Source: IGN2 sp964639955 (GTDB taxonomy: Bacteria > Bacteroidota > Ignavibacteria > Ignavibacteriales > Ignavibacteriaceae). From it: a stretch of DNA of 64,000 nt. Positions within the stretch are counted from its first letter, which is position 1; the number at the start of each line of letters is the position of its first letter. Of this stretch, positions 15,298 through 23,908 are shown in pieces. The notes beneath the pieces are model-generated. The model worked only from the letters and a program-made list of their open reading frames with translations. It ran no database searches and was not told the DNA's origin. The DNA is taken from contig CAZXGJ010000002.1 of the NCBI GenBank assembly GCA_964639955.1, positions 62,001 to 126,000 of the forward strand, read 5' to 3'. A program made the translations under genes and the position numbers.

Positions 15298-17535
15298 CTA
15301 TAAATACACTTTGTAGGATAGTCTTAAATTTCTTCCGGCTTCAGGTAAAACAGATTTAATTCTTGAGAGATGATTGTAATACTCTTTATTAAACACATTC
15401 TCAAAATTAAGATAGAGATTATGAATGAAATCGCCTGTAAAGAATGTGTACTGTAAAAAAGCATTAAAAATTATATAACCGGGAGTTGGTTCTTCAAATT
15501 CATCCACTCTGTTCTGAGCAGCGGCAATTTCGCTGCTTACACCCAAAAGAACAATCTCAATATTATAATCGAGTTCAATTAAAGATTTAAGCGGAGGGAT
15601 TTGTGGTAATGGTTCACCATTTTCTTTAAAATATCCATGTGTGTAGCTGGCTGTTGCAGATAAGGAAAAGTTATTCATGAAGTCACATTCAAATTGCACT
15701 TCTGCACCATAAAAAATTGCTCCAACTCCGGTGGTTGCATAGATAGGAAGAAAAGTTTGATAGTTTATTTCACCAGATTTTCTTGGTATTATATAGTTGT
15801 TCAGATTGTTATAGAAAAAGTTTAGATTGAAAAGAGTTTTCTCGAACTTATGATAGACAAATATTTCTGTGCCAAGTCCGCCTTCAGCTTCAAGCCAAGG
15901 GTTACCTACTTCGTAGGAATATGCTGCTAAATGCGGACCTTCAGAAAAAAGTTCTTCTATAGTCGGAACCCGCGATGATTTACTTATGTTAGCACCGATA
16001 TAAACTCTTTGAGTTAATTCATAAAGAGCAGAGAATGAGAGCGAGTAAGTGTTAAATGTTCTTGTTACAATAGGACCAATGTCAGCATCTGGTTTTTCTA
16101 TCTCCGGAACAACTTTATCATAATTGTATCTGCCGCCAAATTCAAAACTGAATTTCCCTTTTCTTAAACTCTCAAAAAAGTATAGAGATATATTGTAGGA
16201 ATTGGTTGGTGGAGTAAAAACATAACCGCCTATATCGAAATCTCTAATTTCTCCCGACACTCCTATAATACCGTTATTTATGAATCCAAGTTGATTATGA
16301 TTCATATTCACGAATCCAATATGATTTAATATTCTGAATTCTGACCCGATTCTTCCGCTGGCTTCAAATTCCTTGTGCCGGTACAAAGCGTGACTGTAAT
16401 TTACCTCAATATTTTTTATGAAATCAGAATTGACATCTATTCTTGTTTCAAGATTAGTCTGTCTTCTGAACATTTCTATATCAACTCCATTTGGATGAGC
16501 ACCAATAAATCCACCCGGAATACCATAATTCAATTCGTACCTTCTGAAGGAAGCTCCTGCAAATCCAAAATTATCAACAAAACTTCCGCCGATACTATAG
16601 TTTAAATTTTCAGCATAAGAATTTTCAAGCTCTCCGACAGGTGTGTTCAGATTATTAGCTTTGCGACCACTGATTTCCAGTCGAATCTCAAAAGGATTAT
16701 ATGGAATTTCACCAACCAACGATCCCAGATATCCTTTGTTTACTGTCTCAGCATATCCACCAGCCATTATATGAAAATGCTGATGAATTTCTTCAGGAAT
16801 CTCATCTCTTACTACATTAACAACTCCGCCGATGGTCGTTGGTGTTTTGATCAGTACTTTAGGTCCTCGGATTACCTCAATTCTCTGAAGGGTAAAAGGT
16901 TCAATAGTAACAGCATGATCAGGAGATGTAGATGAGAGATCAACCGTTTTGTTTCCGTCTTCGCTGATAAATACTCTGTCCTGTCCAAGCCCTCTGATTA
17001 CAGGTCGTGAAGGTGCGGGGCCCATCGAACGGATTGCTAAACCGGTTTCATTTTTTAATGTTGCTGCAAGTGTTAAACCTAAGTCTCTCTGTAATTTTTT
17101 TCCTTTAAGCACATTTGTGTATTCTGATATTTCATCAAACTTAGAAACTTCAGAATAATGATCAGTAACGATAACCGGTGAAACCTCTATTGATTTTGGT
17201 ATCAGATTAACAATTATGCTTTTATCAGAAGCGGCAGTTACTTCAAGCTCAACTATTTTTTCATGGTATGCAATATGAGAAAATTTTAATTGATGCTTTC
17301 CTTCAGATAGTTTTTCAATTAAAAATGATCCATCATTCCGGGTCGTTGCATACATTTTTGCTTCTGCTAATTCAATTACAACACCCGGGATTGGATCTGA
17401 GGTTTCGCTGTCAAGCACAACACCGGTTATGTTGGTTAAGTATGTTACTTCAGCTTTTATTGGTATTATAAGAATTAATATAAATATCGCCCCAACAATT
17501 TTGAGGCGATATATTATTTGTTTTACTTTTTTCAT
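15298..17535 (-). CDS. TonB-dependent outer-membrane receptor with carboxypeptidase-like N-terminal domain
   Basis: A 745-residue outer-membrane active transporter. It has a signal peptide (about 1-28), a CarboxypepD_reg-like beta-sandwich (about 33-115, with GVVLDSETSDPIPGVVIELA and TTRNDGSFLI), a plug domain (about 130-245, with RPVIRGLGQDRVFISEDG and RIEVIRGP), and a C-terminal beta-barrel ending in a terminal aromatic strand (LRLSYKVYL). The substrate cannot be read. It starts 2 bases after the His-rich lipoprotein gene and is probably co-transcribed with that and the small membrane protein upstream, which suggests a metal or metal-chelate ligand (inference). Confidence 0.93.
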   Translation of the reverse strand: MKKVKQIIYRLKIVGAIFILILIIPIKAEVTYLTNITGVVLDSETSDPIPGVVIELAEAKMYATTRNDGSFLIEKLSEGKHQLKFSHIAYHEKIVELEVTAASDKSIIVNLIPKSIEVSPVIVTDHYSEVSKFDEISEYTNVLKGKKLQRDLGLTLAATLKNETGLAIRSMGPAPSRPVIRGLGQDRVFISEDGNKTVDLSSTSPDHAVTIEPFTLQRIEVIRGPKVLIKTPTTIGGVVNVVRDEIPEEIHQHFHIMAGGYAETVNKGYLGSLVGEIPYNPFEIRLEISGRKANNLNTPVGELENSYAENLNYSIGGSFVDNFGFAGASFRRYELNYGIPGGFIGAHPNGVDIEMFRRQTNLETRIDVNSDFIKNIEVNYSHALYRHKEFEASGRIGSEFRILNHIGFVNMNHNQLGFINNGIIGVSGEIRDFDIGGYVFTPPTNSYNISLYFFESLRKGKFSFEFGGRYNYDKVVPEIEKPDADIGPIVTRTFNTYSLSFSALYELTQRVYIGANISKSSRVPTIEELFSEGPHLAAYSYEVGNPWLEAEGGLGTEIFVYHKFEKTLFNLNFFYNNLNNYIIPRKSGEINYQTFLPIYATTGVGAIFYGAEVQFECDFMNNFSLSATASYTHGYFKENGEPLPQIPPLKSLIELDYNIEIVLLGVSSEIAAAQNRVDEFEEPTPGYIIFNAFLQYTFFTGDFIHNLYLNFENVFNKEYYNHLSRIKSVLPEAGRNLRLSYKVYL

Positions 17536-17537
17536 TT

Positions 17538-17999
17538 CTATCGAACCGCCACAGGAATTTTTCCGGAGCGGTAATCAGAATGGCCTTCGTGCATTAAAAA
17601 AAACTCTAAATGAGTATTTCCTTCAGCTAAGCCATCAAGATGAAATTCATAACCGCCTTCTTCGCCAGGATGCTGCCAGACAGCAAGAATAGTTTCATTA
17701 TCGATATCCCATGCAAGAGTATGGTCTGACCCGGATGGCGGATCAATAACGTTCTGGTTTTCGTCATAAAATTTTACATTGAAATGATCGGATCTTCCTC
17801 CGGCAGGAGCAATCAAAGTATCTGAAGTTACTCCTCTGAATATTGAAGCAACAATAATACCTGATTGCAGAAAAACCATTCCTTCTGCTTCAAAATGATC
17901 TTCAGCAGGTGGTAAAGGATTTTCCTCACCGCAGCTTAATAGTAAAACAGAAAAAATACCGGCAATAATTATGAATATTATTGCATCATTAATTTTCAT
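17538..17999 (-). CDS. His-rich lipoprotein upstream of the TonB receptor
   Basis: A 153-residue secreted protein with a lipobox (LLLSCGEEN, Cys at residue 23) after one hydrophobic segment. The start is the ATG at 17999, which has GAGGAGT 7 bases upstream; a TTG at 18014 would bury that site. The mature part is rich in acidic residues and histidines (EDHFEAEG, SDHFNVKF, SDHTLAW, WQHPGEEGGYEFHLDG, MHEGHSDY), a pattern that could bind Zn, Cu or Ni. It resembles the small lipoproteins often placed next to TonB receptors for metals, but I do not recognise a named family. Confidence 0.8.
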   Translation of the reverse strand: MKINDAIIFIIIAGIFSVLLLSCGEENPLPPAEDHFEAEGMVFLQSGIIVASIFRGVTSDTLIAPAGGRSDHFNVKFYDENQNVIDPPSGSDHTLAWDIDNETILAVWQHPGEEGGYEFHLDGLAEGNTHLEFFLMHEGHSDYRSGKIPVAVR

Positions 18000-18078
18000 C
18001 TTAAGACTCCTCAAAATTATTTAATAAGTATTCTCAGAAGATTGAACTCTGAGACTACCGCTTTTTCACAATTATAAT

Positions 18079-18435
18079 TTATGAGATGTCGATGGGAGGT
18101 GCTCTTAGATAGAAACTGGGAAATAAATACGAGGATAATTTTTTAGAAGCTATTAAACAATTTATATAATCAATATCAGCTAGTACTACTTCAGCAGAAA
18201 AGAGATCATTTGTAATAGTTGTATGAAGTGAATTAAAATTTTGAATTACGAAACAGTTTAAGCCATTATTTATCAGATTAATTTTAGTATTATGGGTCTC
18301 CCAATCAGTAATTGAAAACGGATTGAGAAGTTCAATCCGATGGAAATGAAATACTGTAGTTAACGATAAGAATAAATAGCCTGAAAGAACTATCGATGAA
18401 ATTAGTACTTTGTATTTTTTATTGTAGTTTAACAT
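18079..18435 (-). CDS. Small membrane/secreted protein at the head of the TonB operon
   Basis: A 118-residue protein with one N-terminal hydrophobic segment (about residues 10-27), VFHFHR just after it, and a C-terminal SFYLRAPPI. Proteins of this size with a closing RAPP or RGPP element occur beside metal-efflux and TonB genes in Bacteroidota; the function is unknown. The ATG at 18435 is preferred over an upstream TTG because it begins directly with a signal-like helix, but no clear ribosome site supports either. It lies 79 bases before the lipoprotein gene on the same strand. Confidence 0.6.
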   Translation of the reverse strand: MLNYNKKYKVLISSIVLSGYLFLSLTTVFHFHRIELLNPFSITDWETHNTKINLINNGLNCFVIQNFNSLHTTITNDLFSAEVVLADIDYINCLIASKKLSSYLFPSFYLRAPPIDIS

Positions 18436-18528
18436 TCTGATGGTAAAAATGAAACTTATTATAATTAAATACAAGCTAATTACTAAATCGTTTTGCAAAA
18501 CTTTTTAAAGTCTTTACTCTTCTTTGAA

Positions 18529-18559
18529 TTGTTTATCAAAACACCTTTTAATAGATTTA
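18529..18559 (+). promoter_or_regulatory. Bacteroidetes-type promoter of the glutaryl-CoA dehydrogenase gene
   Basis: TTG at 18529-18531, 20 bases, then TAGATTTA at 18552-18559, matching -33 TTG and -7 TAnnTTTG. The predicted start (about 18566) lies upstream of the ATG at 18593 and excludes the longer frame that begins at 18524. Confidence 0.6.
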
Positions 18560-18592
18560 CCAGTAAAAATTTTATTCTTCCCCCGGGCAAAA

Positions 18593-19762
18593 ATGAACAA
18601 ATTCAAAGGTGTAGATTATTATAATGTAGAGTCTCTGCTAACTCCGGAAGAGATTATGGTAAGAGATAGCGTTCGTGATTTTGTTTCTGATGAAGTCATC
18701 CCTATTATAGAAAAACACAATCGGGAATCTACATTCCCGATACAGCTGGTAGAAAAGATGGCAAAGCTTGGATTATTCGGAAGCACCTTTCCTGTAAAAT
18801 ATGGATGTGCCGAGCTTAACTATGTTTCTTATGGATTAATTGCACAAGAATTGGAAAGAGGGGATAGCGGAATAAGGAGTTTTGTATCAGTTCAGAGTTC
18901 ACTTGTTATGTACCCGATATTCATGTTTGGAAGCGAAAAACAAAAAGACAAATGGCTGCCGTTATTATCGGCCGGAAAAGCAATCGGCTGCTACGGATTA
19001 ACAGAGCCTGATTATGGTTCAAACCCTTCGGGTATGTTAACGAAAGCTGAAAAAGTTGAAGCCGGCTATCTTTTGAATGGTGCAAAGATGTGGATTACAA
19101 ACGGATCTATTGCTGATGTAGCAGTGGTTTGGGCAAAACTGGATGGCATTGTTCGCGGATTTATTGTTGAGAAAGGAATGAAAGGATTTACTTCTCCCGA
19201 AATGAAAGGTAAACATTCTCTGCGGGCATCAGTTACCTCAGAATTAATTTTTGATAATGTTTTTATACCTGAAGAAAATCTTCTTCCCAAAACTGAAGGT
19301 TTAAAAAACGCACTTATGTGTCTGAACCAGGCAAGATATGGTATCGCCTGGGGGGTTGTGGGTGCGATGATGGCTTGTTATGATTCTGCTTTAAACTATT
19401 CAAAGAGCAGAATACAATTCAGTAAACCTATCGCAGGTTATCAGATGACTCAGGAAAAACTTGTTTATATAATTACAGAAATTACTAAAGCACAATTATT
19501 AAATCTTCAGCTTGGAAGAATGATGGATAACGGAACTGCCAGACACGTTCACGTTTCACTGGCTAAAAGAAATAACTGTGAAAAAGCTCTTGAGATTGCC
19601 CGAATAGCCCGTGAAATTCATGGTGCAAACGGAATTTTGGATGAATACCCGGTTATGCGCCATGCTGCAAATCTGGAATCAGTAAAAACCTATGAAGGAA
19701 CACACGAGATGCACACACTGATAGTTGGCGAAGATATAACAGGCATCCAGGCTTTCGACTAA
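18593..19762 (+). CDS. Glutaryl-CoA dehydrogenase-like acyl-CoA dehydrogenase
   Basis: A 389-residue FAD enzyme. Glutaryl-CoA dehydrogenase oxidises and decarboxylates glutaryl-CoA to crotonyl-CoA in lysine, tryptophan and aromatic breakdown. Subfamily marks are ELERGDSGIRSFVSVQSS (with the Glu and Arg used for the glutaryl carboxylate), CYGLTEPDYGSNP, MWITNG, RYGIAWG and the catalytic Glu in KTYEGTHEMH near the C terminus. The ATG at 18593 is chosen because a promoter lies upstream of it inside the longer frame and homologues begin near here. It runs divergently from the TonB operon and is followed 17 bases later by guaB. Confidence 0.9.
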   Translation: MNKFKGVDYYNVESLLTPEEIMVRDSVRDFVSDEVIPIIEKHNRESTFPIQLVEKMAKLGLFGSTFPVKYGCAELNYVSYGLIAQELERGDSGIRSFVSVQSSLVMYPIFMFGSEKQKDKWLPLLSAGKAIGCYGLTEPDYGSNPSGMLTKAEKVEAGYLLNGAKMWITNGSIADVAVVWAKLDGIVRGFIVEKGMKGFTSPEMKGKHSLRASVTSELIFDNVFIPEENLLPKTEGLKNALMCLNQARYGIAWGVVGAMMACYDSALNYSKSRIQFSKPIAGYQMTQEKLVYIITEITKAQLLNLQLGRMMDNGTARHVHVSLAKRNNCEKALEIARIAREIHGANGILDEYPVMRHAANLESVKTYEGTHEMHTLIVGEDITGIQAFD

Positions 19763-19779
19763 AATAATGGTATAATATT

Positions 19780-21252
19780 ATGGATGAAAAACAAAAAATA
19801 GAACAAGCCTTAACATTCGATGATGTTTTACTTGTGCCTGCAAAATCTCACTTTTTACCTAGAGAAGTTGACGTTTCAACTTTACTGACACCTGAAATTA
19901 AATTGAATATTCCGATAATTTCCGCGGCAATGGATACTGTTACGGAATCTGACCTGGCCATAGCACTTGCAAGGGAAGGGGGAATAGGTATTCTTCATAA
20001 AAATATGAGTATTGAAAAACAGTGTGAAGAAGTTGATAAAGTGAAACGCTCTGAAAGCGGTATGATTAAAGATCCTGTTACTTTATTTCCTGATAAGTCA
20101 ATTGGTGATGCGTTGGAATTGATGAAAAAATATAGTGTATCAGGCATTCCGATTATAAACCATTCCAAAAAACTTGTGGGAATATTGACAAACAGAGATT
20201 TAAGATTTGAACCCAATAAGAAATTAAAAGTTTCTCAATTAATGACCAAAGAAAACCTGGTAACAGCTCCGGTTGGAACAACACTTGAAAAGGCTGAAAA
20301 GATTTTACAGAGATATAAAATTGAAAAACTTCCGGTCGTTGATCGTAAAGGTATTCTAAAAGGATTAATAACGTTTAAAGATATTATGAAGAAAAAGAAG
20401 CACCCTAATGCTTGCAAAGACGAACACGGAAGATTAAGGGTGGGAGCAGCAGTCGGGGTAACAAAAGATACCTTTGACAGAATTTCAGAACTTATTTTGA
20501 ATGGAGCCGATGTAATTGTAATTGATACCGCGCACGGTCATTCAGCTGGTGTAATGAGAGTAGTGAAAGAAGCGAGGAAGAAATTCAAATATATACAGCT
20601 AATTGCTGGAAATGTAGCTACTTATCAAGCAGTAATTGATCTTATTAATTGTGGTGTAGACGCTGTTAAAGTTGGAATTGGGCCAGGTTCGATTTGCACC
20701 ACAAGAGTAATTGCTGGGGTAGGGGTGCCGCAAATTTCTGCGGTTATGGAAGCAAATCGTGCATCTAAGAAAAGCGGGATACCAATAATTGCAGATGGTG
20801 GAATTAAGCAAACAGGTGACGTAGCAAAAGCTCTTGCTGCCGGAGCACATTCAGTAATGATAGGAGGCTTATTTGCCGGGGTTGAAGAAAGTCCCGGTGA
20901 GACTATTTTATATGAAGGCAGAAGTTTTAAGTCTTATCGGGGGATGGGTAGCCTTGGTGCTATGAAGGAAGGCAGCAAAGATCGCTATTTTCAGGATGTT
21001 GAGGATGATATAGCCAAGCTCGTTCCGGAAGGTGTTGAGGGTAGAGTTCCTTTTAAAGGACCATTAAGTGACACAATTTATCAGTTGGTTGGAGGTCTGA
21101 GAGCGGCAATGGGTTATTGTGGTGTTAAAAATATTTCACAACTAAGGACAAAAGCAAAATTTGTAAGAGTTACTCACGCCGGACTTAAGGAGAGCCATCC
21201 TCACGACGTTTTCATTACTAAAGAGGCTCCGAACTATCAAACGAGGAGATAA
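19780..21252 (+). CDS. guaB: Inosine-5'-monophosphate dehydrogenase
   Basis: The 490-residue enzyme converts IMP to XMP with NAD+, the first committed step of GMP synthesis. The TIM barrel opens with ALTFDDVLLVPAKS and is interrupted by two CBS domains (about residues 95-205) that bind purine nucleotides. The catalytic loop GPGSICTTRVIAGVGVPQ contains the nucleophilic Cys, and GMGSLGAMKEGS with the flap follow. The length is normal. It is followed 17 bases later by a glycosyltransferase gene and then purD, so two purine genes share this run. Confidence 0.97.
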   Translation: MDEKQKIEQALTFDDVLLVPAKSHFLPREVDVSTLLTPEIKLNIPIISAAMDTVTESDLAIALAREGGIGILHKNMSIEKQCEEVDKVKRSESGMIKDPVTLFPDKSIGDALELMKKYSVSGIPIINHSKKLVGILTNRDLRFEPNKKLKVSQLMTKENLVTAPVGTTLEKAEKILQRYKIEKLPVVDRKGILKGLITFKDIMKKKKHPNACKDEHGRLRVGAAVGVTKDTFDRISELILNGADVIVIDTAHGHSAGVMRVVKEARKKFKYIQLIAGNVATYQAVIDLINCGVDAVKVGIGPGSICTTRVIAGVGVPQISAVMEANRASKKSGIPIIADGGIKQTGDVAKALAAGAHSVMIGGLFAGVEESPGETILYEGRSFKSYRGMGSLGAMKEGSKDRYFQDVEDDIAKLVPEGVEGRVPFKGPLSDTIYQLVGGLRAAMGYCGVKNISQLRTKAKFVRVTHAGLKESHPHDVFITKEAPNYQTRR

Positions 21253-21269
21253 GGCGGGGAATAATTGAA

Positions 21270-22556
21270 ATGTTAAAAGTTCTTGTTATCACCTATTATT
21301 TCCCGCCAATGGGGTTAAGTGGAGTTCAACGTACTCTGAAGTTTGTTAAATATCTAAAAAAATATAACTGGGAGCCGACAGTAATTACTACAGGAAAAGT
21401 TGGTTACTTCGCTCATGATAATTACCTTCAGCAAGAGCTTGATGAAACTGCAATTCGTATTTTAAGGATCGAAGGTAAAGAGCCTAATTCCTTTCTTGCC
21501 GGTTTAGGTACTATAAAAATGCCAAGAGAGTTTATCCGGCAGATTTTTAATAAGATAAGCCAGAGCTTGTTTTTTCCGGATAATAAAATTTCATGGGCTA
21601 AAAAAGCAGTGCTTAAAGCCCGTGAGATGCTTCAAAAGGAACACTTCGATGCTGTATTTATTTCCGGACCGCCGTTTTCGTTATTCTACGAATTTTCAAA
21701 AGTAAAACGAAATAATAACATACCGCTTGTATTAGATTACAGGGATCTCTGGTTCGGAAGCTATTTTGCTTTTTATCCGACTTTCATTCACAAGATCATC
21801 CACAAAAAAATGGAATATAAGTCGCTGAAGGCGGCTGACCTTGTTACAGTTACAAATAGAATAATTAAAGAAAGATTGATTAAAAACTATAATTTTCTTA
21901 CTCATAACGACATTGCAATAATATCTCATGGTTTTGATCATGAAGATTTCGAGCGGATTCCTGCACAACCGAAGGCCAACAGACGGATGATAATAGCCTA
22001 TTCAGGAATTTTTATGGTTTATAGTACTCCCGGATATTTTTTGAAAGCTTTTAAAAAATTGGCATTAGAGAGACCAGATGTAGCAAAAAACATTGAACTG
22101 CACTTTGTTGGGTTTTTAAGAGAAGAGAACAAAAAATTAATTAAAAAACTAAAAATGGAAGAATTTGTTTTTGACCATGGTTATGTTGATCATAATGAAG
22201 CAATAGCCAAATTAAAATCTGCTGATGTTCTTTGGATGATGGTTGGGAGAAGGAAAAATATAGAAGCTATTTTGCCCGGCAAACTTTATGAATATATCGG
22301 ATCAGGTAAGCCAATATTGGGCTGTGTTCCCGATGGTGCTGCAAAAATTGCTTTGAGCGAATATCCGGCGGCTTTTATTTGTGAGCCCGATGATGTAGAA
22401 CAAATTAAAGAAACCATTTTAAGAATTTATGATTTATATATTAAGAAATCTTTTCCTGTACCCGAGAGTGAACTGCTTGTTAAATTCAGAAGAGATTATC
22501 TTACTGAACAGCTTGCAAAACAATTTAATAACTTATTGAAAGCACGGGTAAGATGA
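21270..22556 (+). CDS. GT4-type (GT-B fold) glycosyltransferase
   Basis: A 428-residue cytoplasmic or membrane-peripheral glycosyltransferase. The N-terminal domain begins YYFPPMGLSGVQRTLKFVKYL, typical of GT4 enzymes that act in surface polysaccharide or glycolipid synthesis. The C-terminal nucleotide-sugar half has IIAYSGIF, FVFDHGYVDHNEAI and a GKLYEYIGSGKPILG motif with the donor-binding Glu-x-Glu-like region. It is placed between guaB and purD with short spacing and overlaps purD by 4 bases (ATGA). Donor and acceptor are unknown. Confidence 0.88.
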   Translation: MLKVLVITYYFPPMGLSGVQRTLKFVKYLKKYNWEPTVITTGKVGYFAHDNYLQQELDETAIRILRIEGKEPNSFLAGLGTIKMPREFIRQIFNKISQSLFFPDNKISWAKKAVLKAREMLQKEHFDAVFISGPPFSLFYEFSKVKRNNNIPLVLDYRDLWFGSYFAFYPTFIHKIIHKKMEYKSLKAADLVTVTNRIIKERLIKNYNFLTHNDIAIISHGFDHEDFERIPAQPKANRRMIIAYSGIFMVYSTPGYFLKAFKKLALERPDVAKNIELHFVGFLREENKKLIKKLKMEEFVFDHGYVDHNEAIAKLKSADVLWMMVGRRKNIEAILPGKLYEYIGSGKPILGCVPDGAAKIALSEYPAAFICEPDDVEQIKETILRIYDLYIKKSFPVPESELLVKFRRDYLTEQLAKQFNNLLKARVR

Positions 22557-23827
22557 ATGTGGTGGTTATAGGTTCTGGTGGAAGAGAACACGCACTGGCG
22601 CTTAAAATTAAAGAAAGCGGTAAACTGGAAAATTTATTCATTATTCCGGGCAATCCGGGAACATCAGCTTTGGGTGAAAATATTGAAATTGATTTATCCA
22701 ATCATTTAAAAATATTAAACTTTTGCAAAAGCACTTTTATCGATTTGGTCGTAATAGGTCCTGAACAGCCTCTTGTTGATGGGCTTGCAGATGTTTTACG
22801 TAAAAACGGTATTAAAGTTTTTGGTCCGGGTAAAAATGCAGCCAAAATTGAAGCATCAAAAACATTTGCAAAAAAAATAATGAATGAAGCCGGCGTACCT
22901 ACTGCAGGATATTTTGAATTGACATCCGATCAAATCAGCAGCGTTGAAAATATTATAAAAAAAAGTAAATATCCTTTTGTAATTAAAGCTGACGGGCTTG
23001 CGGCAGGCAAAGGTGTTTTTATTTGTCAAACACCTGAAGATGCTTCTCAGGCAATAAAAATAATCTGTATTGATAAAGCTTTTGGCACTGCCGGCAACAC
23101 AATTGTTATTGAGGAATTTTTAGAAGGTGAAGAAGCATCCGTCTTTGCTATTTGTGATGGAAGTGATTTTATATGCCTGCCCGCTTCACAGGATCATAAA
23201 AGAATAGGTGAGAACGATACCGGTAAAAATACCGGAGGTATGGGAGCTTATGCACCTGCGCCAATTGTAACCCCTGAAATCCTAGAGAAAATAAAAAAGA
23301 AAATTTTTACTCCTGTTCTTCAAACTTTGAAGGAAAAAAATGCTGAATTTATCGGTTGTTTATATGCCGGATTAATGATAATAGACAATGAGCCCAAAGT
23401 AGTAGAATTTAACTGCCGTTTTGGAGATCCGGAAACGCAGGTTGTAATGCCTGTTTTAAAGGGTGATTTTCTTCAGCTTCTTTATTCTGCCGCTTCCGGT
23501 AAATTAGATAAAGACTCTGTTTCTTATAACGGCGGATGTTCGGTTTGTGTTGTTGCTGCCTCCGAAGGTTATCCTGATGTTTATAAAAAAGATTTTGAGA
23601 TATCCGGACTAAATAATCTGCCGCACGATATTACTGTACATCACGCAGGCACCAAATTGGTAAATGGTAAAATACTTACAAACGGGGGAAGAGTTTTAGG
23701 ATTAACTTCATTTATTCCAGAATATAATTTGCAGCTTGCCAGGGAAAAAGCTTACGAAGCAATCAATAAAATAAATTTTCAAAATATTTATTTCAGGAAA
23801 GATATAGCGTTGAAAGCAATTCACTAA
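22553..23827 (+). CDS. purD: Phosphoribosylamine-glycine ligase (GARS)
   Basis: A 424-residue ATP-grasp enzyme that joins glycine to phosphoribosylamine in purine synthesis. It has the N-domain start VVVIGSGGREHALALKI, the ATP-grasp pieces FVIKADGLAAGKGV and EEFLEGEEASVFAI, DHKRIGENDTGKNTGGMGAYAPAP, and the metal-binding FNCRFGDPETQV. The length and all motifs are normal. Its ATG overlaps the stop of the glycosyltransferase gene. Confidence 0.97.
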   Translation: MNVVVIGSGGREHALALKIKESGKLENLFIIPGNPGTSALGENIEIDLSNHLKILNFCKSTFIDLVVIGPEQPLVDGLADVLRKNGIKVFGPGKNAAKIEASKTFAKKIMNEAGVPTAGYFELTSDQISSVENIIKKSKYPFVIKADGLAAGKGVFICQTPEDASQAIKIICIDKAFGTAGNTIVIEEFLEGEEASVFAICDGSDFICLPASQDHKRIGENDTGKNTGGMGAYAPAPIVTPEILEKIKKKIFTPVLQTLKEKNAEFIGCLYAGLMIIDNEPKVVEFNCRFGDPETQVVMPVLKGDFLQLLYSAASGKLDKDSVSYNGGCSVCVVAASEGYPDVYKKDFEISGLNNLPHDITVHHAGTKLVNGKILTNGGRVLGLTSFIPEYNLQLAREKAYEAINKINFQNIYFRKDIALKAIH

Positions 23828-23908
23828 TACTGAACGGTTTTTTCTTCTTTAACTTCTTTCATTTTATTCCTACATTTCAATTTAAAAAGAACAAGACTAA
23901 AAAATTAA

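Noticed and set aside
18524..18592. Upstream extension of the glutaryl-CoA dehydrogenase frame
   Set aside because: A TTG-N20-TAGATTTA promoter lies inside it and the extra residues do not resemble any acyl-CoA dehydrogenase start.
18436..18592. Cobalamin or other riboswitch in front of the TonB operon
   Set aside because: The divergent gap is short and AT-rich and shows no B12-box or other conserved riboswitch core.
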